The notes beneath the pieces were generated by a model. The model did no database searches and was not told where the DNA came from. It saw nothing but the letters and a program-made list of their open reading frames with translations. From Augochlora pura (lineage: Eukaryota > Arthropoda > Insecta > Hymenoptera > Halictidae), in NCBI RefSeq assembly GCF_028453695.1, contig NC_135772.1:16673611-16737610 (forward strand): 64,000 bases of DNA, in the 5' to 3' direction. This document shows positions 1 to 11,799 of this stretch, in pieces. Numbering within the stretch: position 1 is the stretch's first letter; every line of letters begins with the position of its first letter. The translations under genes were made by a program, and so were the position numbers.

Positions 1-80
1 GCGTCGTCTCCGGCGAAACCGGCCTTGCACATACCGGATCCATTGTCTACGACAAGGGCTGCTACTTCGTCGTCGCACAT
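1..80 (-). CDS. Actin, 5' coding end (partial)
   Basis: Reading the minus strand from the ATG at 80-78 gives [16 protein letters not shown] followed by [11 protein letters not shown], the actin N-terminus with its first phosphate-binding loop (DNGSG). Only about 27 residues lie in the window; the rest continues beyond position 1. Actin is the cytoskeletal or thin-filament ATPase. The MCDDEV start resembles insect muscle-type actins more than the MCDEEV cytoplasmic type, but the paralogue cannot be fixed from this piece. On the minus strand a pyrimidine-rich tract and CAG end at 102, so 101-81 is the last 21 nt of 5' UTR in this exon. The gene therefore has an intron in its 5' UTR, a common actin arrangement, and a noncoding first exon further right. 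Confidence 0.93.
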
Positions 81-104
81 GTTGCTGCTTTTTTAGTGTC
101 TCTG
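81..104 (-). promoter_or_regulatory. Actin 5' UTR segment with splice acceptor
   Basis: On the minus strand, TTTTCTTTTCAG ends at 102 and is followed by 21 nt of leader before the ATG. This marks the 3' end of a 5'-UTR intron. One plausible donor is CACG|GTTAGT on the minus strand near 671-676, just inside the GC-rich block at about 570-850; that pairing is tentative. Confidence 0.6.
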
Positions 105-3100
105 AAAAGAAAAATGAAATCGTTCAATACATTTTGTACAACGGGTACAATGTTTGGAAATCTTCGTTCAGGATGTCTCTACTTTGCAATATCTACCGAT
201 CGTCTAATAACTTGCATATGGTACTAAAATCTATTTTTACTTCTCTCAATAATTATTCTTTGATATTTTCAACTGAAATAGTCTTTCAAGCTTTCGCGAT
301 CATTTCTTTAAACCAATTCGATTTTGTATCAATTTATCTGGCCTTTTGTTAAGAGCTTCCACTATGAAGTTATCTATGAGACGTCGAAAGGAACTACAAT
401 ATCCGATGTTCAATCTCTCACTGTTCAAAGTTTACTACTCGACCGACGATCTTTCGAATAACTCCTCGCACTGAACTTCAGAAAACGGATCCACGTACTA
501 ATTCCTAAATCCTATTTTACCGATCTCCCCTGCAAACACTTTTGGTCACCACAGAGAAACACAGATCACCCGGGCGGATCGAGTGGCTGCACTACACAAC
601 GGAGATCTCTCTTCGTATACCTGACGGGAAATCGAGGAGAAAGAGCGGCGTGGAAGGCTTCGTAGAATTTACTAACCGTGGGGGTGAGTTGTGAATCGAC
701 GGGCGGCTGAGGCGCGGCTGAGGCTCGAAGGCGTCGCGACGCCAGATATAACATCCGCAGCGTACGCGACGCTACCGAAGATGGGCACGCGGGACGCCTC
801 CAGGGCTGGCCAGCGCCTCTGCCCACGCAAAAGCTTTGCGCGGTGATGTCTGCGGATCCGACACGCTACGAACCAGGAAATCAGTATAGCACAGATGTCG
901 GAATCTCGATAGAGGGTGGACAGCGTACGAATTTGGACGGCCCTGGCCGTCCGAGAACAGCGGTGAGAATTATGCTGCTAGCCTCCCACCGGCACGCCAA
1001 CCTTACCCAAGTAGAACATAATCTTGGCTAGAATTAGTTTTCGCATCGATCCAAACGGCAAATTTCAATTTCTTCGCTTTTCTCTGACTTGTTGTTTTCG
1101 GAGGTACCGTTCGCCATCGTTCGGACGGTTTAAGGGCCGTGGTTAAAGTCTCATAGGTAATTCTGAGGGACGGCACGTGCTCGAATAGATACAAGGCATC
1201 GTTTGCGTTTATTCGTGCCCCGTCGTCAGCCTCGCAATGTCAGATCCGTGCGAGCTGCATTGTTGTGGGCGATTCGTTCCGCGAAGGTGCAAAATGTCAC
1301 GCGATCCCCGCCGTTTACGGCTTTTAAACGTATATTACTCGACATAGGTTTCGTTGCAATTTTCCATCGAAACCGTGCTTTGTTTATTCGTACGTCCAGA
1401 ATGATTCTCGTGTTAATTTGTTATATTGCATATCGCCTTTTCCGTAATTATTTTGAATTATTTTATTAAACAAAGCATTATAAATTTCTCAGATTTTACG
1501 TCCTTGTTATATAAAGTACTTAGTCATCTCGTTTTTAATTTTGTTATTTTGTAATTTTGTAACTTTGTACGTTGTTTGCACAAATTACTTAATTGTTTGT
1601 GTATTAAGAAAGTATTTGGTTAACTATATTGGATCAGTGCAATTTTATTTTTATGAAAGCAACTTTTCTGAACGAAAACTTTTTGTTTATATCAAAGTTA
1701 ACATTCTTTACTTTTTCTGCAAGTTCGTCTGCTTTGAAGGACACTGCAAATAATAGAAAGCACAGTTGTTTATCGTGTTAAATTTGTGACGCCCGTCATT
1801 CCGATATCATGTACAAAAATATACGTGTGGGATTACGGCGCATCATTATGTAAGTCGACTGTCTCCCAAATCATTAATTTTCATTTCTAACGAATACTCT
1901 CGGACGACGTGAAACAAAATAATTTAATCGAAACGTTACAAATTATTCATCGAGTTACGCGCTAAATTACTACGCCCGTTAAAATGATAATTTCTATTTT
2001 CTTGCCATCGCAGTAAATAAAAAACAATATATTTTCCTTCTGTTTAATTTCGAACATATCATACTGCATTGTTGTACCTGCTGTTTTATTTCGCTGCAGT
2101 GTCAAGCTTGCTTAACATCATCATAAAGTCGGTTGGATTACATAAAAGAATGAACGTATTTATAGTTCTCCGTGGCTTACAGTTTCGGAACATCGAACAA
2201 ATAAACTTTCGCATTTGCATTCTTTCGCGAAGAACCGTAGGTGTTCCCTCGATTAATCGTTTTATTACGTAAGCCGAATTATAGATGAAATATTATTTGT
2301 CGAATGAATTTTTCAATCGACGTGTTTTGATTTTGTTGTGGAGCACGGCGTTGCACCTGACATAAATATATAGAATAGCAACCTAGTAACATGTTTCAAA
2401 TGCTAGAATTTATTGTGCAGCTGATTATACATTTCGCCGCGGCTGGCACATGAAGGACACATTTCACTTGCGACTTCAGCATTTAGTACGCGCGACACAA
2501 AGGCTACAACTATCGTGGGTATATTTAATTTTACGCCGTTAAGAAATAACCTAAAATACTTTGAATATTTCTCATAAAATAAATATGAATTATCAATTAA
2601 TATCTCACTATTTTGTAAAATAAACTGTTTACCTACTCGAATGATAATACCACACGTTATCTTTATCGACTGTAGCCAAAAGTGTCCGCCATTCTTTCTT
2701 ACCGTAATTTTCTCGTAAAATAATTTGATTAACAATTTTTTTCTTCATTAACGTATATTTTGAGTACAAAAAGAAACGCGTATTTTTTTATCGTCTGAGA
2801 TAGTGTAGACTTCGTCGAACATGTAACCTATTTTCATTACATGATCTCTTATTATTTAACGTGTATATTTTATTATGAATATTTTTGAAACGTTATTGTT
2901 GTAAACGTTTCACGATTTTGTTAAGCTTGCGTAATTTATTCAGCTCCGTGCCGCATGAAACTGGTTACGATCAATAAGAAAAAAATACCGGCCCCGTCTT
3001 AACAGCAAAAAATATCTCCGGTAAAAAGTCAATTGTACGTAAAAATATACGAATGAATAATCCTTAAGTATCCTTAATTTATTCCGTTTAATAAACGTTT

Positions 3101-5700
3101 CGACAGCTATTCCACGCAGAAAACTGTCAGTTCTTTTTTACAAAGGAAAAAGAAAACAATTCGTGAAAAGAGTTATCTCAATTTCGAAGGCGCCGGTTAT
3201 AAAATTTACAAGTCAGAGGTAATCGTCGAAGGCGTTTTTAACAGGTTCTACATCAGCTCGTAGCGTTGTTACTAAAATCAACGCCAACAATAAAAGAAAT
3301 CCAAAATACCTGAGATCTGCGACTCCGGCAACGTAATAACTTGATTTTGCTTTTTTTCTACGTGGAATTCCACCGAGTTCGTGTTTTTCAATCCCATTGC
3401 CCGTGAAACCAAACCTACACGCTTAAAACGGGAATGCGATGTTTCTTATTTCTTCCATAACAATGTTGCAAAATTACGATTCAATAATTCTGTCTTTACT
3501 ATATATAATAACGTAAAAATATCGAAATCTTTAATACAAGACTATTGATTGTAGTAAAATTATATTGTCATATCATTTTCTGCTAAATCCATATTATTTC
3601 TACTAAATAATTAACATATTATAATTTAAAACTATTTTAAAATAATACGTATTACACGGATTTACTTCGGAAAAGCGAAAGAATAATTTGAAAAATGAAA
3701 TCTTGTCAAGATAGTCCATTAACAAAGAATCGAGTTTGCATTGACATCCGCGCTCTGATAACTAGTGATGTAACAAATACCTAGTGAAGTGAAACACGAC
3801 ATTTTTTAACAATTAATGGCGCTACATTTGCTCGGTATTCTAGCATTGTACAGAACAATGCTCTGTGACATATTATTTCAAACAGCAAATAGTAGACAGA
3901 CCATTTTATTTTTAATTAATTTTATTTTGAAAATAAAATATGAAATCGAGATGTTTTTAAAATGTTTCTCTTTAAGTATGATTATGATATAATTATAATG
4001 TAAATATAATATAATATAATTTAAATGTAATATAAATACAATAATATAATACAGTAATATAAATACTAAATTTGGAATAAAATTCACTTTGTTAAAGCAT
4101 TTCATACTATGCTTTATTTAACCAAAAAATGACTGACCTAGCAACTGGAAGCAACTTAAAAAGATCATCAATATTATTTATTTACCAAACCAAATCTAAA
4201 ATTAAATACAAAAATTAATTTTGAATTTCGAACGGACCAATTTCGAAACCGAAATGTGAATGACACGACGACCACCGTTGAAAATACCATTCCGTCCGAA
4301 CAGTACGGCGCCTAAAATAATTTTGTCTCTGCATTATGCGCAACCGTGGCGTGTAATCACCCTGAAACGCTTCCTAGTAGGCAGACAAACGGTCTCGGCA
4401 AGCGAGACAACAGTGTCGTCCAGCGTACAGAACGCGGGCATTTTTATTCAATTCTCGTAAGAAGAGCCCTTGAGGCGACCGCGCCGAGCAGGTCGATGAT
4501 GCCATAGTCCCGTAGAGTTAAGAACAATACGAAAGCACGCGACGAAAAAGAAACCGGAGGACGTTACGGGTGTACACAACAAGGACACCGGGAGATCCTA
4601 CGGATCAGGAATGTAAACTGGCCCCGGGAGGGACGCCGGGTGGCGAGATTATTAATGCTAAGCAACCGGGCCATTAATATCACCGAGGGGTAAACGATAT
4701 ATAAAAAGGCGAAAAAGAGAGAAGCTGCGAGAGGCCTTCAGAAGAGCGGACCTTATCTATGTATATTCGGTACGGTATATTTCCTCCAAGGTTCGACAAC
4801 ATTGCTCGGTTTTGGTCGTTCCTTCGACCGTTGCCACCGGAACGTATACCTGAAGACGGGGCTAGCTAAATATTTATTTAAATAAAATACTTTCGTCAGC
4901 TTGCAAGTATCATTGTTTTTCTAAATAATCCTCAGCATTTTATTTGTATCCATAAAAATGCTTCATCAAAACTACTTCATTAGATCTCAACTTACAAATA
5001 AATTATATACTTTTTATAGATAAATTGAATGCAATTATAATACAATGTTATATGTGAATCTATTTAAAAATAGATTAAATACGTTTTGATTGAATTTCAA
5101 TTTGCGTTGATTTTAATAAAATCGCAGACGAAATACGGTACAAATCTCTCTTATCCGACTATTTTTGTAATATCGCGACAAGAAGACATTAAATAACAAA
5201 ACGTTTGTATACTATAGAGAGCCTCGATAAATTGCAAAATAAAGTAAGAACTTTATCAACTTGCGCCACGTCTATTTCCTTAACTTTCGTTTCCATTTAA
5301 CGGATTACATTATCGAAATCAACGAATTCAAATTACAGCCACGGCGACGTTCTCGCGCGACACGCGTTACAACGAACACGCCAGGTAATTGAAATAAACA
5401 GTACACGATCGTTACTCGGTCACGAACATCGGCGGTAGTAAGCCGCCGCCGCGGGTTGTAACACCAAATTGGCGATTTTCCAGTTTCCTTCTTCGTGCAA
5501 ATTAATTTTCATCGGTAGCCGATAATCGATCACCGCCGAGTTCCGTCAACAGGGTTCACGCCGGCAACAAAACAATTATGTATCGGGAGCCTGTTCCGAA
5601 GTTTCCTCCGCGTGTCCGGCCGACGTGTAGCTGACAGTGCCGGGTCTCTGTAGTGGTTAATGTCCAGTTTGTTCGGAGAGCCAGGAAAACACTATTTGAA
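105..5700. other. Upstream/intronic region between actin and ACE, no coding gene recognised
   Basis: No ORF here resembles a known family. A GC-rich block at about 570-1010 could hold the actin promoter and noncoding first exon on the minus strand; a TATATC-like sequence lies near 741-747. The rest is AT-rich, apart from a GC-richer stretch at 4260-4870 that carries a strong plus-strand TATA box. Confidence 0.5.
4698..4709 (+). promoter_or_regulatory. TATA box candidate without an assigned gene
   Basis: TATATAAAAAGG sits in a GC-richer context, with TTCAGA at about 4737 as a possible initiator. It is a textbook core-promoter layout on the plus strand, but no coding exon follows closely. It could serve a noncoding RNA or an alternative upstream first exon of ACE. 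It could also be chance. Confidence 0.35.
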
Positions 5701-5717
5701 CAGAGGTGGGGACCTTG

Positions 5718-5725
5718 CATAAAAG
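5718..5725 (+). promoter_or_regulatory. TATA-like box upstream of ACE
   Basis: CATAAAAG lies about 200 nt upstream of the ACE start codon. About 30 nt downstream is ATCACTCGG, a possible initiator (about 5749). This would give a 5' UTR of roughly 175 nt leading to the ATG at 5926. Confidence 0.4.
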
Positions 5726-5925
5726 TTAGCGTATCTCCCGGGACGAGATCACTCGGAGATCGACCGACAGTCTCGATCGCGCTGTGAACAGATTGGGCCC
5801 CCCCTCTGTGAAAGTTAGTCCCCCGATTGACCGTGTGATCGCACGATATCGACGGAGAAACATCGGACGAAAACGAGTTCCAAGTTCCCGATCGTATATC
5901 GGCAGCAGTCTTACCAGTTGCCGCG

Positions 5926-8900
5926 ATGATGCTACGACCGTGAGTACAAACAATTGTATGCGAATAAAAAAGGGCATGAACTGTTGTCGAGCGGCACTCA
6001 AAGTACACCAGCTGTCACAGTGACAGTCGTGACAGTGATTAGCCAATGATCAGGAAGTACTGTAACGTTTTCTTTAGACGCGGTGTTTCGTAACGTCGAC
6101 GCTCTCTTTGTCATTACGCTGCTAGAGATCGGTGAACTCTCGTTGAATATCTGCTACGAACACGGTTTCAAATGGTAGGCGTTCTTAACCGATGTTGAAA
6201 CTAATTAATATGCCAAGGATCGCGGTGATTAGCTCTCGATAGCTTGAAATGTATGCACGATAAAATGCTCTTTGAATCGTGTACGTAAAACATTTGCCTG
6301 AGCAATTCTTCGAGCAATATACCACTTTTTTAATTTCGCTTCATTACCTGCTTGATTTATTTAAACTATTTGCGTCTTTAAAATGATCTGTTTTAAACGA
6401 ACTTTCAGGACGATCTAACGTTCCTTAGCAATTTACAAAAAGTGAAGTACAAACTAATAATAAGAGAATCTACACAGAAACACTTCGAAATAAAACCTAT
6501 AGTTTTTTAAACGAAGTCGAATTTTTTAATATTATTTCGAAACCTTTATAACAATTTTCAAATCCGGTACTGTACTTCCATATAAATCTTTAGTATCCTT
6601 ATATTTGTTCCGCTTACCCATTTCTCTGTTTTGTAAATTATTACACAAACGGATTAAGATAAAAGCAGAAATATCGGTATCCGTTTGTTAGAAAGTTTCC
6701 TGATATTATTATTGTCAAGTCTGTCGTTGCTTCTGGTAATACGATAATTAGCGGCGTTGCTATACCACTTCCTTGACAAGTCGAAAGATAAATAGCCATT
6801 CGCGCTTTTACGATAACGGACTGTACATTTGCGGATGTTTTCGAATGCGTGCCGCGAGCATGAAAATGAAAAATATATTACGAGAATGCGGTGATCTCGT
6901 TAAATTATTCGAAACGTGTCCCGAGCGTTCGTACATTCGCTGGAAATTTGATAAAATTTGGCAAATGCGGTCGACGATTGTACGAGGCGATAAGTGGAAA
7001 TCGAATCTGGCGGCGCGTGTTTCAAATGAAGCGCCGAGCGCGCGGACGCGCGAAAAGAGACAACCGGCTTTTGGTTATTCGGTTTGCGGTTTGTTTCTTC
7101 GCGTGTTTGTTGCGCTGATGCGCTGTCTCGCAGAGCGCTATTCAGCCGCGAATCATCGGCCAATCAGAGCACAGCAATCCGCTGCATTCTCTCAATTCAA
7201 GAGCCCGGCTGCCCCCGGATATGGTTCTTGAATTGACCGATTACCGTACTGCGCAAGCACTCGCCGCAACCGCTCATCTTATAATTTAACTCTTTCATTG
7301 CCATAGGTACGCTGCACACGATAAACGTAGTTTATCAATCGAATACGCAATGGCAATTACACAAGCTTTATACACACAAGCAGCATCGCAGAATAAATGT
7401 TCCGACTTTCGTTTTACTTTTCGTTCGTTAATTTGAAATGATCCATTCGTCTGCAGAAAGACAATTATCGGATCCTCTTGCAATTTTTGTTATAGCGCTT
7501 TGAATCAACAGCTACATCTGTTTGCAAAGAAAATGTCAAGTAAAAGTGGAAAAAAAGATAATAATAATGTGACAAACAGATAGTAATATCCTTTTCTTGA
7601 AAATACATATATAATTACCTAAATTAAATACAAGAAATCAAACGTTAATTTAATTGTTACTTTATTATTAAGTTATAAATTTCTTTGCCACATTAGTTTA
7701 AAAAATGAGATACAAAAACTGGCAGTCTGTTACAAATATTTATTAACATAACGATGGCATTATTTACAGACATAATTCGCTAATATTCGAATTTTTAATC
7801 ACAGAACTTTTCAGAACTTTTATTTTTAATCATTCACCGCCTACTTCCCTGTCTATTTATCTCTAAATAATGCGCTCGCATGCACAATGACGGAAGAGTA
7901 GAGTATTCATACGCCTATTGAAACGCTCAAGTCCGTCGCGCTGTGTATAACAAATGTCCTCCAGGCATAAAAACTCAGTTTCGCCATGAGACCTATGATG
8001 AAAGTTTCGAAGGACGTTTTTTTAGAAGCCGCTGAACAGCTGAAGCTGTAAATACTTTTCTACGTCGGTGCGCTCGCGCGAAATGCACCGAGAGTATCTC
8101 CGCGGAACGCTGCTTCAAACAAATTCTACTTCTGTCGATGCGGTCGCATTGAACGAATGCACCATGAAAAACTTTCGAATCATTGAACCAATGCAGCCGC
8201 AATCTGCGATCGACCTCGCAGACGATATGATAGCCTGATTTTATTCACGGTCATACATCAGCGACGAAGGACGGGCGCTATCGTTCGTGAACGCATGGCA
8301 ATAAAAGGACGCGGGATCGTATGCCAATTAATTAATGTTGCACGATGCAGTTCTTATCTTAGAAAATATTTTATTCGAAAAACGTTTTTATGCTGCTTAC
8401 TATTTTATTATTTACCTCTAAGTCGTAATAGTTTGTTAGGACGACTGCTGCCGAACACTGATTCGTTCAAAATTAACCCTTTGCACTCGAAGAAATTTTA
8501 TCTGTAAATAGGGTGCAAAGGGTTATTGCATTATTTGCTCGTTGAACGAAAAATTGTAGAAAATCCTGATTTATAATAAATCTGTGGGTTAATTAATTTC
8601 CTCGTTTAATCGCAGACTTCTAGTGGTAGCTTTCGTTACCTTGGCATGGGGAATACCAGCTCCCGAAGACGCCACGGACGCCAAGGACGCCGAGGTGGCA
8701 GAAAAGCCCGAGGATCTATTGAAAAGGGCAATCCAGTTCCTCGATAGAGTCGACCAAAGGCAGTCGGAATGCAGCAACAAACAATCGCTCGCGGAATGGA
8801 ACTACGCGTCCGACCTGACGCCGGAAAATTTAGAGAAGAAGTTGAACATTTCTTCCAAGGCCCAGAAAATTCAGAAGGCCATTTGGAACGATGTGAACGA

Positions 8901-11559
8901 GTTCGCTTGGCAGAAGCTGGAGGACGAGAATGTTAAGAGGAAATTCGCGAAGCTCAGCGTCCTGGGAACCGCTGCTCTTCCAGAAGATGTAATGAACTTT
9001 CTGTATTATAAATACCTCGTGCAATTGTAAAATAATATGAAGAAATTGAAATTAAAATAGAGCTAATAATAATTATTATTGGTTGCAGTCCTACCAAGAG
9101 TACGAGAAGATCATCAGCGAGATGGAGAACATATATAGCACCGCGAAAATCTGTGATTACAAGAACAAATCTAAATGTGATCTAGCACTGGAACCGGAGC
9201 TTACTGAACGTTTGATGAACAGCCGTGACCCTGAAGAATTGAAGTACATTTGGGTCGAATGGAGGAAGGTAACAGGTGAAAAAGTGAAGCCGCTGTACAA
9301 GAAGTACGTCGAGCTGAGCAACATGGCTGCTAGATTGAATAATTTCTCCGATAATGCGGCTTATTGGATGAAGGACTACGAGGCTGATAACTTCCCAGAA
9401 GATATCGGTAAATACAGCAAAGTATATGCATGTAACATTAATGAACAAGCTAAGTTTATTTGAATAATCCTAGGTCAGTTATGTGTAAAGAAAAAGAGAT
9501 TGCAGGCACAATCTCATAGATTGAGATTGTAGAGATTCTCGCTCGGTTTCTTCGTTAAATAAATTCTTAAATTAGGAATTTATGAAGATTATTTGAGCAC
9601 ATGATGAAGTTTCGTAATTTTATGCTGTTTTAGAACAGCTCTGGCAAGAACTAAAACCTTTCTACCTGCAATTGCACGCGTACGTCCGACGAGAACTTCG
9701 GAAGAAATATGGCGAGGAGATCGTCTCCAAGGATGGACCTATCCCAGCACATTTATTGGGTAATATGTGGGCACAAACTTGGTCGAACGTCGCGGACTTT
9801 ACACTCCCGTATCCAGGGAAACAATTGCCAGATGCTACCAAGGCTATGGTTGAACAAGGTTTGTCGATAAATTCGCCATCTTAATAAAATCGAAATTTTA
9901 CCGAAGCGTACCCAAATATTTTTTTAAAATTATTTACATTGCTACATTCGTTCGTATTGCTTCTTCATTATGTAGTATACTTGACTTATCGATTTAATTA
10001 ATAAACTCTGTACGAACCCTTCATTATGAGAATAGAAAATAAAAAGATTTACTTTATAAAATGATTACTTGTGTTTCTTTCCAGGATACAATGCAACAAA
10101 GATCTTCCGAGTTGCTGAAGACTTCTTCACTTCGATAAATTTGACTGCTATGCCCGACTTATTCTGGGAACGGTCAATTTTAGAAAAGCAGAAGGATCGC
10201 GAGATGGTTTGCCATGCGAGCGCTTGGGACTTCTATGACGGCAAAGATTTTCGTATTAAACAGTGCACGAGAATCAACATGGAGGATCTGTTGACGGCCC
10301 ATCACGAAATGGGACACGTTGAATATTATCTTCAATATAAAAATCAACCGACCGTATTCAAAGAGGGTGCCAATCCAGGATTCCATGAGGCTGTCGGTGA
10401 TGTTATAGCGCTGAGCGCAGCAACGCCCAGTCATCTGAAAAGTCTCAAGTAAGCAAAACATTTTATATAGCAGATATAATTTTCAATGGCATATACTATA
10501 TGAGACTACTGTGATTACATTTTAGTTTGTTGAGCGACGACGCAAGTGACAAAGAGGTCAACATTAACAGTCTGTACTTGAAGGGACTCAATAAAATTGT
10601 CTTCTTCCCGTTCGCATATATGATGGACAAATGGCGATGGAATGTATTCCAGGGTGAAGCTACATCAGACAATTACAACTGCAACTGGTCAGTGAATGCA
10701 CATTTAAGAAATTATCAATTTATTCATAAAAAATAATACCTATTATTCGCATTGTGATCCGAAACCGAGAAAATTGTCTTTTAATTGTTAGGTGGGATCT
10801 TGCTGAGAGCTTCCAAGGTATCGAGGCACCGGTGGATCGGTCGGAAGATGATTTTGATCCTGGCGCGAAATATCACATAATAGCTGATGTGGAATATATT
10901 AAATATTATGTGAGCTCCATTGTGCAATTCCAATTCCATAAAGCACTCTGTATAGAAGCAAAACAATACGATCCGAAGAATCCAGACTCGAAACCACTGC
11001 ATGAATGTAACATTTACAACAATAAAGCGGCAGGAAACTTGTTGAAGTAAGTATAAGATCTTAAATGTATTTAAGAGATTCTTTAACTCTTCAGCTACTG
11101 AATATTTAAAAATTATATCGCATCATGTTTACGCGATGCTAATAGTAATAAATAATAAAAATGTATGGTATTCTTTCTTCGTGAATAGATCAATGTTAGA
11201 ATTGGGTTCCTCTAAACCGTGGCAAGATGCAATGGAAAAGATCACTGGCCAAAGGAATATGGATATAACTGGACTCTTGGAGTATTTCAAACCATTAACG
11301 GATTGGCTCACGGAAGAGAACAAGAAAACTAACGAGTACATTGGTTGGAAACCCAGAGCAAAGCGTATGTATTCTTACGATAGTACAATTTGTTGAGAAT
11401 TAAAAACAGATTCAATAACAGTAATACATAAAATACAAAAATTACAGTCGATAAGTGCCCAAGTTAATAATCTCCTTACTTGTTTTAGAATGTGTACAAA
11501 CTAGATCGGAACTTGCAGCTCCTGACACCACTGAAACGGCTGAATCTATTGAGGAGTAG
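5926..11559 (+). CDS. Ance: Angiotensin-converting enzyme (peptidyl-dipeptidase A), secreted single-domain
   Basis: M2-family zinc dipeptidyl carboxypeptidase that trims C-terminal dipeptides from secreted peptides. Coding exons: 5926-5939, 8616-8988, 9089-9407, 9634-9858, 10085-10448, 10526-10687, 10792-11046, 11189-11364, 11489-11559. Phases agree throughout and give about 652 residues, close to insect Ance proteins. The N-terminus MMLRPLLVVAFVTLAWG is a signal peptide split by intron 1. The zinc site is H384-E-M-G-H388 with the third ligand E412 in GFHEAVGD, the usual 24-residue spacing. KYHIIADVEY carries the catalytic-region His and Tyr found in active ACEs. There is no hydrophobic C-terminal anchor; the acidic tail ends TAESIEE, so the enzyme should be secreted. 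The family's C-terminal Cys is kept (KQCVQ). The start rests on a 14-nt coding exon that joins in phase (MMLRP), strong but inferred. AATAAA follows near 11692. Confidence 0.93.
8473..8526. mobile_element. Miniature TTAA-flanked foldback (piggyBac-like remnant)
   Basis: TTAA is followed by CCCTTTGCAC, a short spacer, GTGCAAAGGG and then TTAT. The arms are inverted and the whole is about 46 bp plus flanks. The ends match the larger element at 59521-59741. TTAA plus CCC ends is typical of piggyBac-class elements. It lies in ACE intron 1, about 90 nt before exon 2. Confidence 0.6.
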
Positions 11560-11799
11560 AAACACTTCAGACATTATTCAGCACTATCATTTCAAACAAA
11601 ACATATTTGTACTTCAGATCACTTGTAGATCAGATCATGATAGTTGAAGGAATAATTTATAATATCATTTCGCGTGCAACGTATGAGTAAAATAAATGAA
11701 TGATATGAATTTAATGGGAAACAATGAATTTTGAAATATCGATATCATTCCGTTTCGTTCAATAAAAATCACATTCCAACTTCACAGTATATGTTTGTG

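Noticed and set aside
4785..4800. GGTTCGA-like string suggesting a tRNA T-arm
   Set aside because: No matching acceptor stem or anticodon arm nearby. No tRNA could be folded by eye here or elsewhere in the window.
5556..6008. 150-codon minus-strand ORF
   Set aside because: It overlaps the ACE promoter and first exon in antisense. Composition is unlike a real protein and no family resemblance was seen.
6773..7231. 152-codon plus-strand ORF in ACE intron 1
   Set aside because: It begins at a non-ATG codon, lies in a GC-rich patch that includes a repeat-like core, and resembles no known protein.
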